From: Rhodopseudomonas palustris
Lineage (GTDB): Bacteria > Pseudomonadota > Alphaproteobacteria > Rhizobiales > Xanthobacteraceae
Assembly: GCF_003031265.1 (NCBI RefSeq)
Contig: NZ_CP019966.1
Coordinates: 806,001-870,000 of the forward strand
Length of the DNA: 64,000 nt
Direction of reading: 5' to 3'
The notes beneath the pieces were generated by a model. That model saw only the letters and a list, made by a program, of their open reading frames with translations. It made no database searches and was not told the origin of the DNA. A program made the position numbers and the translations under genes. This document shows positions 50,001 through 59,011 of this stretch, in pieces; the stretch's first letter is position 1; every line of letters begins with the position of its first letter.

Positions 50001-52904
50001 GTAGTAGTAGCCGTTGGCGCCGGTGGTGGCCGAGCCGAAGGACGCGCCGTTGGCGACGACGCCGACCGTCGCCCCCGAGGCGAGCGGCGTCGCGCCGCCG
50101 TCCTTGTATGCAAAGCCCGACACCGCCTGCACGCCGCCGGGGAAGAAGCTCGACAGATAGGGATAGAGGCCGCCTGATCCACCTGCGAAAGCGGAGGTCG
50201 TGCCGTCGCCGAGATTGGTCGCGACCGAGAAACTGGTCGAGCCCGAGATCGGATCGAGGCCCTGCAATTGCCGAGTGGTCAGACCAGTGACGGTTTGGTG
50301 ATTGTTGTCCCAGCCAAGGCCATTCGTCAGCCCGGTCGTTTGCGTGTCGAAATAGGCCTGTGTGATGGTGCCGCCCGGATAGCCTTGCAATGCGACGTTG
50401 ACACCTGCGATACCGCCGACACGAGCCTGTCCGCTGACGGCGCCGGTGGCATAGGCTTGGGTGATCGTGGAAAGACTGTTTTGGCCGACCAGCCCGCCCA
50501 CATACGTCCCGCCGTTGACGGCACCGGTGGCGTAGGCTTGCGAGATGGCGGAGGTATAGTCATTCGTTCCGACGAGACCGCCCACATACGCCATCCCGCT
50601 TACCGTGCCGCCTGCGTAGGCTTGCGATATGGCCGCACCACCGTAGTTCCAGCCGACCAGCCCGCCCACGTTGGATCCGCCTTTCACTGCGCCTGTCGAA
50701 TAAGATTCGGTAATCGACACTCCGGCGCCGTAGTTGGTGCCGACGAGCCCACCCACATGATTAGAAGTGCCGTCCACGGTTGCGGCGGCGGACGAACTCG
50801 TGATCCAGCCTTCGTTGAAGCCGACGAGCCCACCGACGTTTGTGTCGCCGCTCACAGTTCCGGCGGCAGACGATTGCGCGATCGTTCCTGAGTTCCGTCC
50901 GACGAGGCCGCCCACTGAACTGCTGCCCGTCACTGCGGCCCCGGTCAGGCCGATGTCCCGCACCGCGCCCGTCGAATAGCCGATCAGGCCGACCAGGTTG
51001 TTGTTGCCCGCAGCGATGGTCAGATTGGAAATGGTGTGGCCGAGGCCCTCGAACGTGCCGCTGAACGGGGATGGAAAGCCTGTACTCGGGTCGCCTCCGG
51101 CGATCACGCCAGTAGTGTAAGTATTGCCGCTGGCGTCGAGATTGCTGGCGAGCGCGTAGCGACCGGACAGGTTGCCGTTGACGCCGGCGACGTCGGCCAT
51201 GTTGTAGAGCAGTGAATAGCTCTGCCCGTTGATGGAGAGCGTGCCACCGTGGTTGGTGCTGCCGTAGTCGATCGTCGCGCTTTGGGCAAACGACAGGTTC
51301 GTCGGCGACGAGGTGTCGTAATTGAGTGCGACGCCGCCGGCCCCGGTCACCGTGATCGGCGCGTTGATGGCGATCGCGTGATTGGCGTCGAGCGTCAGCG
51401 TGGTGTTGGCGCTCCAGGTGAGCGGCGCCGCAACCGTGATGTCGCCGGCCTGCGCGCCAGCGCTTCCTGCTCCGCCGGTCGACAGTGTGACATTGGCGCT
51501 GCCCAGCGCCGCCATCAGCGTGGCGGCATTGATGACGCTGTCGTTGCCACTCGGCGTGAAGCCCGACGTATTGGTGGTGGCGCCGGTCGAGATGATGATG
51601 TTGTAGGGATCGAGTAGCAACGTGCCGAACGCGCCGTGCGGAGCGGACAGGTCGGTGAAGCCGGTATAGGCGAGCACGGCCTTGCTCGACACCTCGGCCG
51701 TGCCGCCATCGCCGCCGAGCGGGCCGCCCTTGGCCGAGATGGTGCCGGCGAAGCCGGTGCGGATATCCGACCAGATGGTGACGCTTCCGCCGTTGCCGCG
51801 CCGTGTGGCGTTGGCTTCGATCGTGGTCGCTGCATCGATCGTCACGGCGTCGGCATGCGGCAACGGGCCCGCGCCCTCGCGGCCGCCGCCGATATTGACG
51901 GTGCCGCCTCCGGTTGCGCCGGACGCCTTAACGGTCGCGCCCTTCAGGGCGATGGTCTTGCCGGTCGCGGTGACGCTACCTCCGGCGTGGCGGCGCGACG
52001 ACACGTCGAGCCGGCCGGTGACCGTCACGTCGCCGCCGCCGCCGCCGATCACGATCGACCCGCTGCGCCCGCCGATCGAGCGTGCCTGGACGAGTCCCGA
52101 GATGTTGACCGCGTTGCGCGCCGCCTCGCGCGCCGTCGCCGCCGAGATGACCACGCTGCCGCCGTCGGCCTTGATCGCGCCGGCATTGCTGACCAACGCG
52201 CCGTCGCCTCCGGCCTTTGTCGGTGCCGCCACCTGGAGGAAGCCGTCGCCCGAGAAGTCGAGCGTCGCCTGTTCGCCGGAGCCGAGGCCCACTTTGCCGA
52301 GCGGCACCTCGATCGAGCCGGAGTTCGACACCGTGCCACCGATCAGCGCTGCATAACCGCCACGCCCGACCCGAATCGTGCCTTCATTGCGCACCGGCGC
52401 CGAGGAGCCGGTGCCGGTAAAGGTCCGCCGCCCGCTCATGAAGTCGGAATCGGTGATGCCGAGCGTCGAGGCGACGAAGCCGCCGCCGGTATTCACCGTG
52501 CCGGTCGAGGTGATGGTGATTCCGTTCGGATTGACGAGATAGACCTGCCCGTTGGCCGTGAGTTGGCCGGCGATGGTCGATGGTGTGTTCGAGGTGACGC
52601 GATTCAGCAACGCCGAGGAGGCGTTTGGCTGGCTGATCGCGACCGCCGCGTTGCTACCAATCGAGAAGCTCTGCCAGTTGACCACCGCGCTTTGGCTGGT
52701 CTGAGTGATGGTCATTTGAGCGGCACTCGGCTGCGCGATGCTGACGTTCCCGGCCGCGACGCTGCCGCCGGTCGGAAGCGTCTGCGCGGCCGCGGGTAGG
52801 GCAAGCGCGGGGCTGATCAGCGCCGTGGTCGCCAGCAGCACGGCGGTGCGGCAACGCCGGACGGGAGCGGATGATGTCGTGGGGCCTCGGCTGCAGTTCG
52901 TCAT
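47055..52904 (-). CDS. TpsA: large two-partner-secretion exoprotein (filamentous hemagglutinin-like)
   Basis: The 1949-residue secreted protein has a signal peptide ending near LPAAAQ and a TPS secretion domain (about residues 45-300) with SSALLNRVTSNTPSTIAGQL and the NPNGI motif. A beta-helix body follows. Two related blocks, starting near residues 555 and 1168, each begin YSLLYNM-DVAGVNGNLSGRYALASNLDASG and run into strings of GLUG-type repeats (VGGLVG...). Two MBG/YDG-like domains lie near residues 1706 and 1805. The C-terminus (FFGVLPPYRGQL) shows no CdiA-type toxin or VENN motif, so an adhesin or matrix protein is likely. The gene lies 15 bases after tpsB. The start has AGGAG only one base before ATG. 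Confidence 0.93.
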   Translation of the reverse strand: MTNCSRGPTTSSAPVRRCRTAVLLATTALISPALALPAAAQTLPTGGSVAAGNVSIAQPSAAQMTITQTSQSAVVNWQSFSIGSNAAVAISQPNASSALLNRVTSNTPSTIAGQLTANGQVYLVNPNGITITSTGTVNTGGGFVASTLGITDSDFMSGRRTFTGTGSSAPVRNEGTIRVGRGGYAALIGGTVSNSGSIEVPLGKVGLGSGEQATLDFSGDGFLQVAAPTKAGGDGALVSNAGAIKADGGSVVISAATAREAARNAVNISGLVQARSIGGRSGSIVIGGGGGDVTVTGRLDVSSRRHAGGSVTATGKTIALKGATVKASGATGGGTVNIGGGREGAGPLPHADAVTIDAATTIEANATRRGNGGSVTIWSDIRTGFAGTISAKGGPLGGDGGTAEVSSKAVLAYTGFTDLSAPHGAFGTLLLDPYNIIISTGATTNTSGFTPSGNDSVINAATLMAALGSANVTLSTGGAGSAGAQAGDITVAAPLTWSANTTLTLDANHAIAINAPITVTGAGGVALNYDTSSPTNLSFAQSATIDYGSTNHGGTLSINGQSYSLLYNMADVAGVNGNLSGRYALASNLDASGNTYTTGVIAGGDPSTGFPSPFSGTFEGLGHTISNLTIAAGNNNLVGLIGYSTGAVRDIGLTGAAVTGSSSVGGLVGRNSGTIAQSSAAGTVSGDTNVGGLVGFNEGWITSSSAAATVDGTSNHVGGLVGTNYGAGVSITESYSTGAVKGGSNVGGLVGWNYGGAAISQAYAGGTVSGMAYVGGLVGTNDYTSAISQAYATGAVNGGTYVGGLVGQNSLSTITQAYATGAVSGQARVGGIAGVNVALQGYPGGTITQAYFDTQTTGLTNGLGWDNNHQTVTGLTTRQLQGLDPISGSTSFSVATNLGDGTTSAFAGGSGGLYPYLSSFFPGGVQAVSGFAYKDGGATPLASGATVGVVANGASFGSATTGANGYYYVFGPSGSFAGGNPLLAYTNANNATGAQNAATLAGATSTANQSGINIYGNAVTVATTATTLSAAPTLAQAQASALLADGGIAAAATAINGASGRGFVATGASFTVDESVTTGDTFVVRTTAANAPIKVTSPITIQSGGSLDLYTTGALALGANVTVNGSGSVGFAYDAASPTNFSFARGASVSYFDASGNALGAAPGNQSLTINGQNYSLLYNMGDVAGVNGNLSGRYALASNLDASGTTYTTGVIAGGDSSGSIPTAFNGTLEGLGHTISNLTIVGGSNSFVGLIGNSGGTVRDIGLTAAAISGDQYVGGLVGWNSGGVIQTDASGTVNGSRYVGGLVGYNIPGSTIRQAYATGTVTGQYYVGGLVGENDATITQAFATGAVNGQTVVGGLVGGNYGTITQAYVTGAVSGQYSVGGLVGYNNGTITQGYFDTQTTGQGGVGGLTTRQLQGLDPMSDSTYFSVTTNLGDGTTSAFAGGSGGLYPYLSSFFPGGVQAISGTAYKDGGTTPLASGAAGAATVSVASGGSVVGSATTGANGYYYVFAPAGTFAANAGVVAFTQADSATGAKNGASFAQSNGAAGTNTGVDVWGDWRRDQPGSGLGTLSALDAAYAATIGATAPSGFTPANRQITAPASFAVDRGLTTAGRVNVTALGDLAIGSSGSVSGSAVTLAATGAFINSRGSDAVTATSDRWLIYSANPSGDTFGGLDSGNTAIWNTAPGDAVSQSGNRYVFAYQPTLTVSSTSATKVYGTDATSQIAGNYTITGFAPGAAGAYLGDTAANVIGGTPTVTSIGAAARAAVSGSPYAITVSQGSMTASAGYALNFANSGTLTVTPRPITVTADAQSRFYGNANPALTYAVGGLGLVNGDVLTGALATSATTASSAGAYAITQGSLLASPNYALTYVGADLTITAAPVSIRSTLASQIVQADFRPAFVPISTVPIGGTPNMSQPLSTGIFISDPRFDQAFVFFGVLPPYRGQL

Positions 52905-52919
52905 GCTCCTAACCTCGAT

Positions 52920-54743
52920 CTAGAACCTGAATGCGCTGACGACGGTGAACCGGTTCTCTGCCGATGGCCGATCACTCCGGGTGGCATGACCGTATTCCAG
53001 CGTCAGCGTCGCATTGGTCAGCGCGCCCGCCACGCCGCTGCCGAAACGGATGCCGGCACCGACCGAACTGCCGCGCGCGCTCGCAACCTCCAGCGCGGTC
53101 GGATCGACCAAATTCACCTCGCCATAGGCACCAAATAGATAGGGCGCGGCGACGATCCCGATGCTCTGCCCGAATGTCGGGGAAAGGCCCGGCAGACTCC
53201 ACGGCGACTGTAATTCACCACGCAAAACGTAGCCCCGGTCGCCGACCAGCGAGCCCGCATCGAGCGCGGACAGGCCGGCGACACCCGCGATCCCGATCTG
53301 CTCGCTGTGCAGCATCGCCCGGCCGAACGAGGTCTGCGCGCGCGCAGCCACATTGACCGCGAGGTGGTCGGCCAGGAACTGATTGTAATTCGCGGCTATG
53401 TCCAATTTCTGGAATGCCGCGTCCGCGCCCTGGCGTGACAGCGGCAGCAGAGGTGAGGCATCCGTCGCCGAACGCGCGCCCAGCCCGTCGATGCCAAGCG
53501 ACAACACCGCACGCCCCGACAGCATTGCACCCCATGGGGTGATCACGTCGCCATCGGCGGCGAACCGCATCACCCGCAGCCGGTCGAGCGATAGTGGAAT
53601 TAGCCCGATGGAGGTGAACAGGCTCTGCTGCTCGTCCTGCACGTCGAGTGCGGCCTCGCTGTAGAGATTGGCGCCGCGGCTGCGCAGCCAGGGATAGCGG
53701 AGCCGGAAGGACAGGCGATCGAAGGTGTCGGTGGTCTGGACCCCCGCCACCGCTTTGGGCGTGGTGCGCGCGTCGGTTGCCTCGACATTGAAGCTCAGAC
53801 CGTCGAGCCAAACGTCCAGCGGCACCACGACGCCCGCCGCCAGCGTGCGGTTGCGCGGATAGGTGTCGAAGAAGCCGTTGTTGCCGCCCGCCGGATAGCC
53901 CGCCGTCCGAAGATAGACGAGTTCGCCGAATCCGAAGACGCTGTTGAGGTCGACGCCGCCGCCGAGCGTGGTGCGTCCGAGCGCCGCCGACAGCGTATTG
54001 TCGAAGGTGAGGAGACCGACTACCGGCTGGTACTTCGCCTCGAGCACCAGCACGGTTGCGCCCTCGGCCCGTCCCGCCGACAGCGTCGATCGCAGCAGGA
54101 CGCCGGCGGTGTCGCCTGCCAGCAGGACCCGACGCTCGATCTCTCGCAGCATCAGGCCGTGCCGGCCGGCGAGCGGCGCCACCAATCTGTCGATCCGGCC
54201 ACGCACCGCAGCCGGAACGCCGGTGGTATCGATCCTCTCAATGAAGCCGTCGACCACGGTCAGCGTCAGCCGGCCGCCGTCGACCAGAGTCTGCGGCGGC
54301 AGGATGACACGCACCAGCACGAAGCCGGCCGCAGCATAGGCGGCTTCGAGATTGCGCGCGGCGGCGAAAATTTCCGCACCAGAAATTCGCCGTCCCGACA
54401 AAGCCGCCACGAGTGCTGCCGTCGCTTCTCCCAGTTCAGGCCGGCCGCCTTTGACGCTCACATCCGCCAACGTGACGAACAGTCGTTCGGCCCCGGCAGG
54501 CGCCGCAAGCCCAGCTCCGGCCGGCACCACGATGTTGCCGGAATGTGATACCTCCGGGCGAAAAGTTTGCGGTGTGATCTGCGAAGCCGTTTGTGCTCGG
54601 GCGCTGTCTGTCAACGCACCTGCGTTTGCCGCGATAGCCAGCATCAGAACGAGCGCGCTGGACTGAAGCCTTACTCCAAGCGCAGCCAAAGTTTGGCGTT
54701 CGGGACCAGGAGGATAATTAAGGATTGTGTCGCGCATTCCCAT
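52920..54743 (-). CDS. TpsB: outer-membrane two-partner-secretion transporter (ShlB/FhaC-like)
   Basis: This Omp85-superfamily transporter has about 607 residues. A signal peptide ends near SARAQTASQ, then come POTRA domains (TLADVSVKGG...ILPPQTLVDGGRLTLTVVDGFIERI) and a 16-strand-type barrel with the hairpin region FDNTLSAALGRTTLGGGVDLNSVF. The C-terminus SAFRF ends in Phe. It exports the TpsA encoded directly downstream. The start is ATG 54743 or 54737; the open frame reaching 54848 is AT-richer and unlikely to be coding. Confidence 0.93.
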   Translation of the reverse strand: MGMRDTILNYPPGPERQTLAALGVRLQSSALVLMLAIAANAGALTDSARAQTASQITPQTFRPEVSHSGNIVVPAGAGLAAPAGAERLFVTLADVSVKGGRPELGEATAALVAALSGRRISGAEIFAAARNLEAAYAAAGFVLVRVILPPQTLVDGGRLTLTVVDGFIERIDTTGVPAAVRGRIDRLVAPLAGRHGLMLREIERRVLLAGDTAGVLLRSTLSAGRAEGATVLVLEAKYQPVVGLLTFDNTLSAALGRTTLGGGVDLNSVFGFGELVYLRTAGYPAGGNNGFFDTYPRNRTLAAGVVVPLDVWLDGLSFNVEATDARTTPKAVAGVQTTDTFDRLSFRLRYPWLRSRGANLYSEAALDVQDEQQSLFTSIGLIPLSLDRLRVMRFAADGDVITPWGAMLSGRAVLSLGIDGLGARSATDASPLLPLSRQGADAAFQKLDIAANYNQFLADHLAVNVAARAQTSFGRAMLHSEQIGIAGVAGLSALDAGSLVGDRGYVLRGELQSPWSLPGLSPTFGQSIGIVAAPYLFGAYGEVNLVDPTALEVASARGSSVGAGIRFGSGVAGALTNATLTLEYGHATRSDRPSAENRFTVVSAFRF

Positions 54744-55048
54744 TTCGTTCGTAGCGGAACTAACAACACGGCTACGCAGCACGTATCGCTGCTCAATTGA
54801 GCCGATCGACTTGTTGCAAACGAGAGGAAGTCGAATAACGTATTTCAACTAGGAACAGGGCGAACATTTTTGACATTGCGACAGTCGAGCGCTTCTCGCG
54901 CAGGGTGGCGATGGCTCGACATTTTCCGCGTTGCGGAAGTGGATATTGCCAGGCTGGACACCACCAGAATGGACTTTTCTTTCGCGAGAGCCGGGCGGAA
55001 GCGCCGTGTCTCCGAATCTGTGAGGACGAAGCGGAAGGGGCGAGCTAC

Positions 55049-55960
55049 TTGACCGGCATCAGGGACAAGATCGAACGTCAGATGATCCAATTGCCAGAGG
55101 ACGCTGCCGAACGCCTCATGCGGCACCCTTGTTTCGGCGAAGCTGCCCGCGGTCTCGCACATGGCTTCACCGCAATTCATAAGCTGGAGCCGCGTACGGC
55201 GGCACTGTTTGCTACCCAACAGCGCTGGCTGATGTCGCACGCGGCACTTGCATCCTACTTTCGTGCTGTGGAATGCGGTCAGGCGGGCGTGATGTTACGC
55301 GACGTTGTCAAGCTCGCGGTGAAGTACGAATTGTGCAGTCGAAATACGGCCATCGCGTTCTTCAATGAAGCCTTGAAGTATGGGATCATCGAGCCGGTCA
55401 TCCGGGACAACTTGAAAGGGCAGCTCCCGGTTGCGCCCTCTCGTGAGGCGATAGAGGCTCTCGCCGGCTGGTATGTCGTGCACTTACGCGCACGCGACCT
55501 GCTGGACAATGGCCATCGAAGTGAAAGATTTTTGGCTGCAGGGCCCGCCGCTGTTGCGGCGATCGAACCGATTGTCGCGGACGCGCTACTATCCGCCGAG
55601 CTGGTACGCCTTCCAAGGGCGGTCTACACGATTTTCACTTGGATGGATGAAGGCGGCATTCTCATGGATCGCTTGATAGCGGCCGCTGACCCCGTGGCCT
55701 TCGCTGAGGACAAGATCATGACCAGCATCGTCTCGGCCAATGCGCTGGCAAGTGGGTCGAGCCTGTCGCGCGCACATGCCGGGCGTAAACTGGCCGAAGC
55801 CGAGGCCATCGGTGCGCTCGGCTGGAGCGGGCGGCGCGGTAGCTCGCCAATTTGGATATCTGAAGCCTTCCGCGAAGAATACTACCTCAACCAAGCCCTG
55901 AAACTCGAGATCATCGAACGCGCACTCGAATTACGAGCGCCCTGGATTCTGTCGCGTTAG
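55049..55960 (+). CDS. Unrecognised protein with possible winged-helix segments
   Basis: I do not recognise this family. The predicted product is about 303 residues, mostly helical, with no signal peptide or membrane segment. Two segments look like DNA-binding winged helices: about residues 82-115 (LRDVVKLAVKYELCSRNTAIAFFNEALKYGIIEPV) and about 225-260 (MTSIVSANALASGSSLSRAHAGRKLAEAEAIGAL). The start is probably TTG 55049 after GAAGGGG; ATG 55082 is the alternative. Base composition looks lower in GC than the flanking genes. The divergent position next to tpsB suggests a regulator of the secretion locus, but this is inference from placement. Confidence 0.6.
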   Translation: MTGIRDKIERQMIQLPEDAAERLMRHPCFGEAARGLAHGFTAIHKLEPRTAALFATQQRWLMSHAALASYFRAVECGQAGVMLRDVVKLAVKYELCSRNTAIAFFNEALKYGIIEPVIRDNLKGQLPVAPSREAIEALAGWYVVHLRARDLLDNGHRSERFLAAGPAAVAAIEPIVADALLSAELVRLPRAVYTIFTWMDEGGILMDRLIAAADPVAFAEDKIMTSIVSANALASGSSLSRAHAGRKLAEAEAIGALGWSGRRGSSPIWISEAFREEYYLNQALKLEIIERALELRAPWILSR

Positions 55961-56052
55961 GCGATTTGTCGATGAACAATTCGGGAAGCAACCCGTGTTG
56001 GTTTCTTCCCGCGGACTGCGTTTTCCAACTTCCGGTTAAGTCTTTGATTGGC

Positions 56053-56129
56053 TGGCGCACCCGACACGATTCGAACGTGTGACCTTTGCCTTCGGAGGGC
56101 AACGCTCTATCCAGCTGAGCTACGGGTGC
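56053..56129 (-). tRNA. tRNA-Arg (anticodon CCG)
   Basis: The minus strand reads GCACCCGTAGCTCAGCTGG at the 5' end, a TTGCC/GGCAA anticodon stem around loop CTCCGAA (anticodon CCG), a T-loop GTTCGAATC, and acceptor GGGTGC, G, CCA. The CCA is genomically encoded (56053-56055). All arms pair. The 200 bases beyond (56130-56311) hold no gene. Confidence 0.96.
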
Positions 56130-56311
56130 GTGCCCCGTTCCTGTAGCCGATCGCAGTCGGATCGGCAACGGGGGAGAAAAACGAAATTTTCTCAAAGGGG
56201 TAAGCCTGAGGTCGCGGCGGCAGGTTTCGAATCGTGTCGGGTGCGGCTGGGCGCGGGGAGAGGTTGCAGCGGTGGCGGTGTGCCGTGGGTGTGACAGCGG
56301 CGACGCCTGCG

Positions 56312-56737
56312 TTACCTTCTGAGGCCGAGGTCGTCGATCGGAACGATGACCTTGCCGATCGGCCAAAGCGCGATGCCGGCGAGCTTCAAGTGGGCCCAGG
56401 CGAACGGGATTCCGATGATCGTCACCGCAAGCAGGACGGCGGTGACGATATGCCCGATGGCGAGCCACCAGCCGGCGAACACCAGCCAGATGACGTTGCC
56501 GATCACCCCGAGCGGGCCGGTGCCGATGTCTTCGCGGCCGGTGACGGCTTCCCGCGGTACCGTGGTCTGACCGAACGGAAACAGCGTGTAGACGCCGATG
56601 CTGAAGGCCGCGCGCGCCCATGGCAAACCGATGATGGTGATGGCCATGATGACGGCCGCAACCGCCCAACCGACAGCCATCCAGAAGCCGCCGAGCGCGA
56701 TCCAAAGGATATTCAGCAGAAGCGAGACGGGAGACAT
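56312..56737 (-). CDS. YccF-family inner-membrane protein
   Basis: The 141-residue protein contains two YccF-type repeats: NILWIALGGFWMAVGW...IIGLPWARAAF and NVIWLVFAGWWLAIGH...IIGIPFAWAHLKLA, each with two hydrophobic segments. ATG 56737 follows AAGGA by six bases; the open frame extends to a TTG at 56743. The function of the family is unknown. It stands alone between the tRNA and a divergent small gene. Confidence 0.9.
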   Translation of the reverse strand: MSPVSLLLNILWIALGGFWMAVGWAVAAVIMAITIIGLPWARAAFSIGVYTLFPFGQTTVPREAVTGREDIGTGPLGVIGNVIWLVFAGWWLAIGHIVTAVLLAVTIIGIPFAWAHLKLAGIALWPIGKVIVPIDDLGLRR

Positions 56738-56945
56738 GGCCAATCCTTCCGGAAAACGATGGTCGTTTCAACGTCTGCGTCGTGCCCCGGCAGGATCGCA
56801 GTCGGCTCGGGAATCATGCCGAGCATCGTGGCCCGACAGCGAGATGTCCACAGCCGGTTCCGTCAGCCCGAAATCGCCATTATGGCGGCGAATTGCGGTC
56901 AAAGCGGCGGGGTATCGGCAATCCTCGTTCACGAGGAATCGCGAC

Positions 56946-57269
56946 TTGCCCTACACCATCACAGCCATTCGACAAGACGAGAAGATGCGCTGCGTGCGCG
57001 ACAGTGTTTTGGTGGCGTTCGCCAAGGCGCGGATCTGGGAGAGCGAAGGCTGGGACGTTGTCATCACCGACGAGGATGGCCGCACGTTCGGTACCGCCCA
57101 GCTCGATGCCCATGTGGCGGCGTATCGCTCGCTCGATGGCACCGAGCTTGGCATCGACGACGATGATCTGATCGGCCCGAAGCCGATGAAGCTGCCGGCG
57201 CAGAGGTCGCGTGCCGAGCGCACGACGACTGCGCGTGCGCGGCCAGCGCCCGAGGCGATGCCGGCCTGA
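56946..57269 (+). CDS. Small uncharacterised protein
   Basis: The 107-residue product begins at TTG 56946, seven bases after GAGGAA (PYTITAIRQDEKMRCVRDSVLVAFAKARIWESEGWDVVI reads as one folded unit); ATG 56985 is the alternative. The first 75 residues look like a small alpha/beta domain with an acidic TDEDGRTFG turn, followed by a basic, low-complexity tail (PAQRSRAERTTTARARPAP). I assign no function. Confidence 0.6.
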   Translation: MPYTITAIRQDEKMRCVRDSVLVAFAKARIWESEGWDVVITDEDGRTFGTAQLDAHVAAYRSLDGTELGIDDDDLIGPKPMKLPAQRSRAERTTTARARPAPEAMPA

Positions 57270-57301
57270 GTCTGCTGCGCCCGGACGAAGTTCGTGCCGC
57301 T

Positions 57302-58894
57302 TTAGCTTTCGGCCACGGCGTCGCCCCACGGCTGGGCGATTTCGGTCGCGCCGCTATTCGTTGTTTCGTGCCGCAGCACCACGCTGGGGCAGGCGAATTT
57401 CATCGGGAAGGTTTGCACCCGCGCCTCTTCGTAATCGAACTGCCGGCGCAGCGCCTCGCGCGTCGCAGCCGGCAGGCGCACATCGCCGATCACCACCTCG
57501 CCTTCGCTGGCGTCGATCCGCGGCTGATGGATCGCGGCGTCGAGGTCCATGCCATAGTCGATCACGAACGACAGCATCTGCGCCACCGCCGGCAGGATGC
57601 GGCGGCCGCCCGAGGCGCCGAGTGCTAAGCGGCGGCCGTCCGGCGCCTGCGCCAGCACCGGCGTGTAGTTGGTCAGGCAGCGTTTGCCGGGCGCCAGCGA
57701 ATTCGGCCGGCCGGCTTCGGGATCGAACCACATGATGCCATTGTTCATCATGATGCCGGTGTGTGGCGTTTCGAATTTCGAGCCGAAGGTCGACAGCAAC
57801 GTCTGCGTCACCGCCGCCATGTTGCCGTCGCGATCGACCACTGAGAAATGCGTGGTGCAGGCCGGCGCCAGATGCTCGGCGCCGAGCGCGCGGCGACCGT
57901 CGGCGTCGCCCATGTCGCGCAGCCGCTCGGCATAGGCCGATTGCAGCGCCAGCGCGTAGGCCTGATAGGCCGCGGCGTCGGGCTCGCTGCCGGCCGGCGT
58001 CAGGCGATCGCCGAGTACGCGCAGCGTGTGCGCCAGCGTCGGTCCGGCGGTCAGCTCGGGCGTCGCGAACACCGCGCCGCCGCGATAGGGAATTGTCAGC
58101 GGGTCGCGCAGATGCGCGCGGAAGCCGGCGAGGTCTTCCACCGACAGTGTGCCGCCGGCGGCCTGGATGTCGGCCGCGAGGCTCCGCGCCAGATCGCCTT
58201 CGTAGAAGTCGCGCGGCCCTTGCTCGCCGAGCTGTGCCAGCGTCGCCTGCAGCCGGTCCTGGGGCAGGGTGACGCTCGACTTGATGCCCCACGGTGCATG
58301 CGGCGGCAGGCCGTCGATCAGGTATGAGGCAGCGCTGGCCTGATACCGGCGCAGATCGGCCGTGACGCTGCCGATCATCAACGTGGTCCACCAGTCGACC
58401 GCGAGCCCGTCGCCGGCGAGCGCGATGCTGGGCGCCACCAGGTCGCGCCACGGCAGCTTGGCGTAGCGGCGGTGCGCCTCCTCCATGCCGGCAACCACCC
58501 CCGGCACCGCGACGGCGGCCGGGCCGTGAATATTCCGGTCGTCCTTCACCCGCGGCCACGGGAACAGATCGGACGCCGCGCCCGCGCCGGTCAGCGGATA
58601 ATCCTCGACCCGCAGGCTCTGCGGCGCACGCATGCCGTAGTCGATGACTTCGGTGCGGTCTTCCTTGGCGCGGTACAGCACCATCGCGCCGCCGCCGCCG
58701 ATGCCGCTCATCCACGGCTCGAGCACACCGAGCGCAAAGGTGGTGGCGATCACCGCATCGATACAGTCACCGCCTTCCGCCAGCACGTCGGCGCCTATCT
58801 CGGCCGCGCGGCGCGACTGCGCCGCGACGATGCCGCCCTTCGAAGTGATCGCCGGCTTACGGATCTGCTGCAGATTGCTGAACTGGTCGGTCAT
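57302..58894 (-). CDS. Gamma-glutamyltransferase-family (Ntn) hydrolase
   Basis: The 530-residue protein is a precursor of the gamma-glutamyltransferase family, which cuts itself into two subunits and moves or hydrolyses gamma-glutamyl groups, for example of glutathione. The predicted nucleophile is Thr347 in TTHFSVVDRDGN. GIGGGGAMVLY, TPHTGIMMNNGIMWFDP and GASGGRRILPA (oxyanion/loop regions) are family stretches. There is no signal peptide, so it is probably cytoplasmic, unlike the periplasmic E. coli enzyme; an acylase/oxamate-type role is an alternative. Confidence 0.9.
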   Translation of the reverse strand: MTDQFSNLQQIRKPAITSKGGIVAAQSRRAAEIGADVLAEGGDCIDAVIATTFALGVLEPWMSGIGGGGAMVLYRAKEDRTEVIDYGMRAPQSLRVEDYPLTGAGAASDLFPWPRVKDDRNIHGPAAVAVPGVVAGMEEAHRRYAKLPWRDLVAPSIALAGDGLAVDWWTTLMIGSVTADLRRYQASAASYLIDGLPPHAPWGIKSSVTLPQDRLQATLAQLGEQGPRDFYEGDLARSLAADIQAAGGTLSVEDLAGFRAHLRDPLTIPYRGGAVFATPELTAGPTLAHTLRVLGDRLTPAGSEPDAAAYQAYALALQSAYAERLRDMGDADGRRALGAEHLAPACTTHFSVVDRDGNMAAVTQTLLSTFGSKFETPHTGIMMNNGIMWFDPEAGRPNSLAPGKRCLTNYTPVLAQAPDGRRLALGASGGRRILPAVAQMLSFVIDYGMDLDAAIHQPRIDASEGEVVIGDVRLPAATREALRRQFDYEEARVQTFPMKFACPSVVLRHETTNSGATEIAQPWGDAVAES

Positions 58895-59011
58895 GCGGAG
58901 GCTTTCGCTTGCAAGGGGACAACACGCGGCGGGGCCGGCGCAGTGCGCCAGCGCGGCGCAGTGTAGGGCGTGCTGCGAGCCGCTGCTACGACGCAGAAGC
59001 AGTGATGATAA

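Noticed and set aside
55911..56771. Minus-strand frame of 286 codons covering the tRNA and yccF
   Set aside because: It runs through a tRNA gene and overlaps yccF in another frame; translation has no family character.
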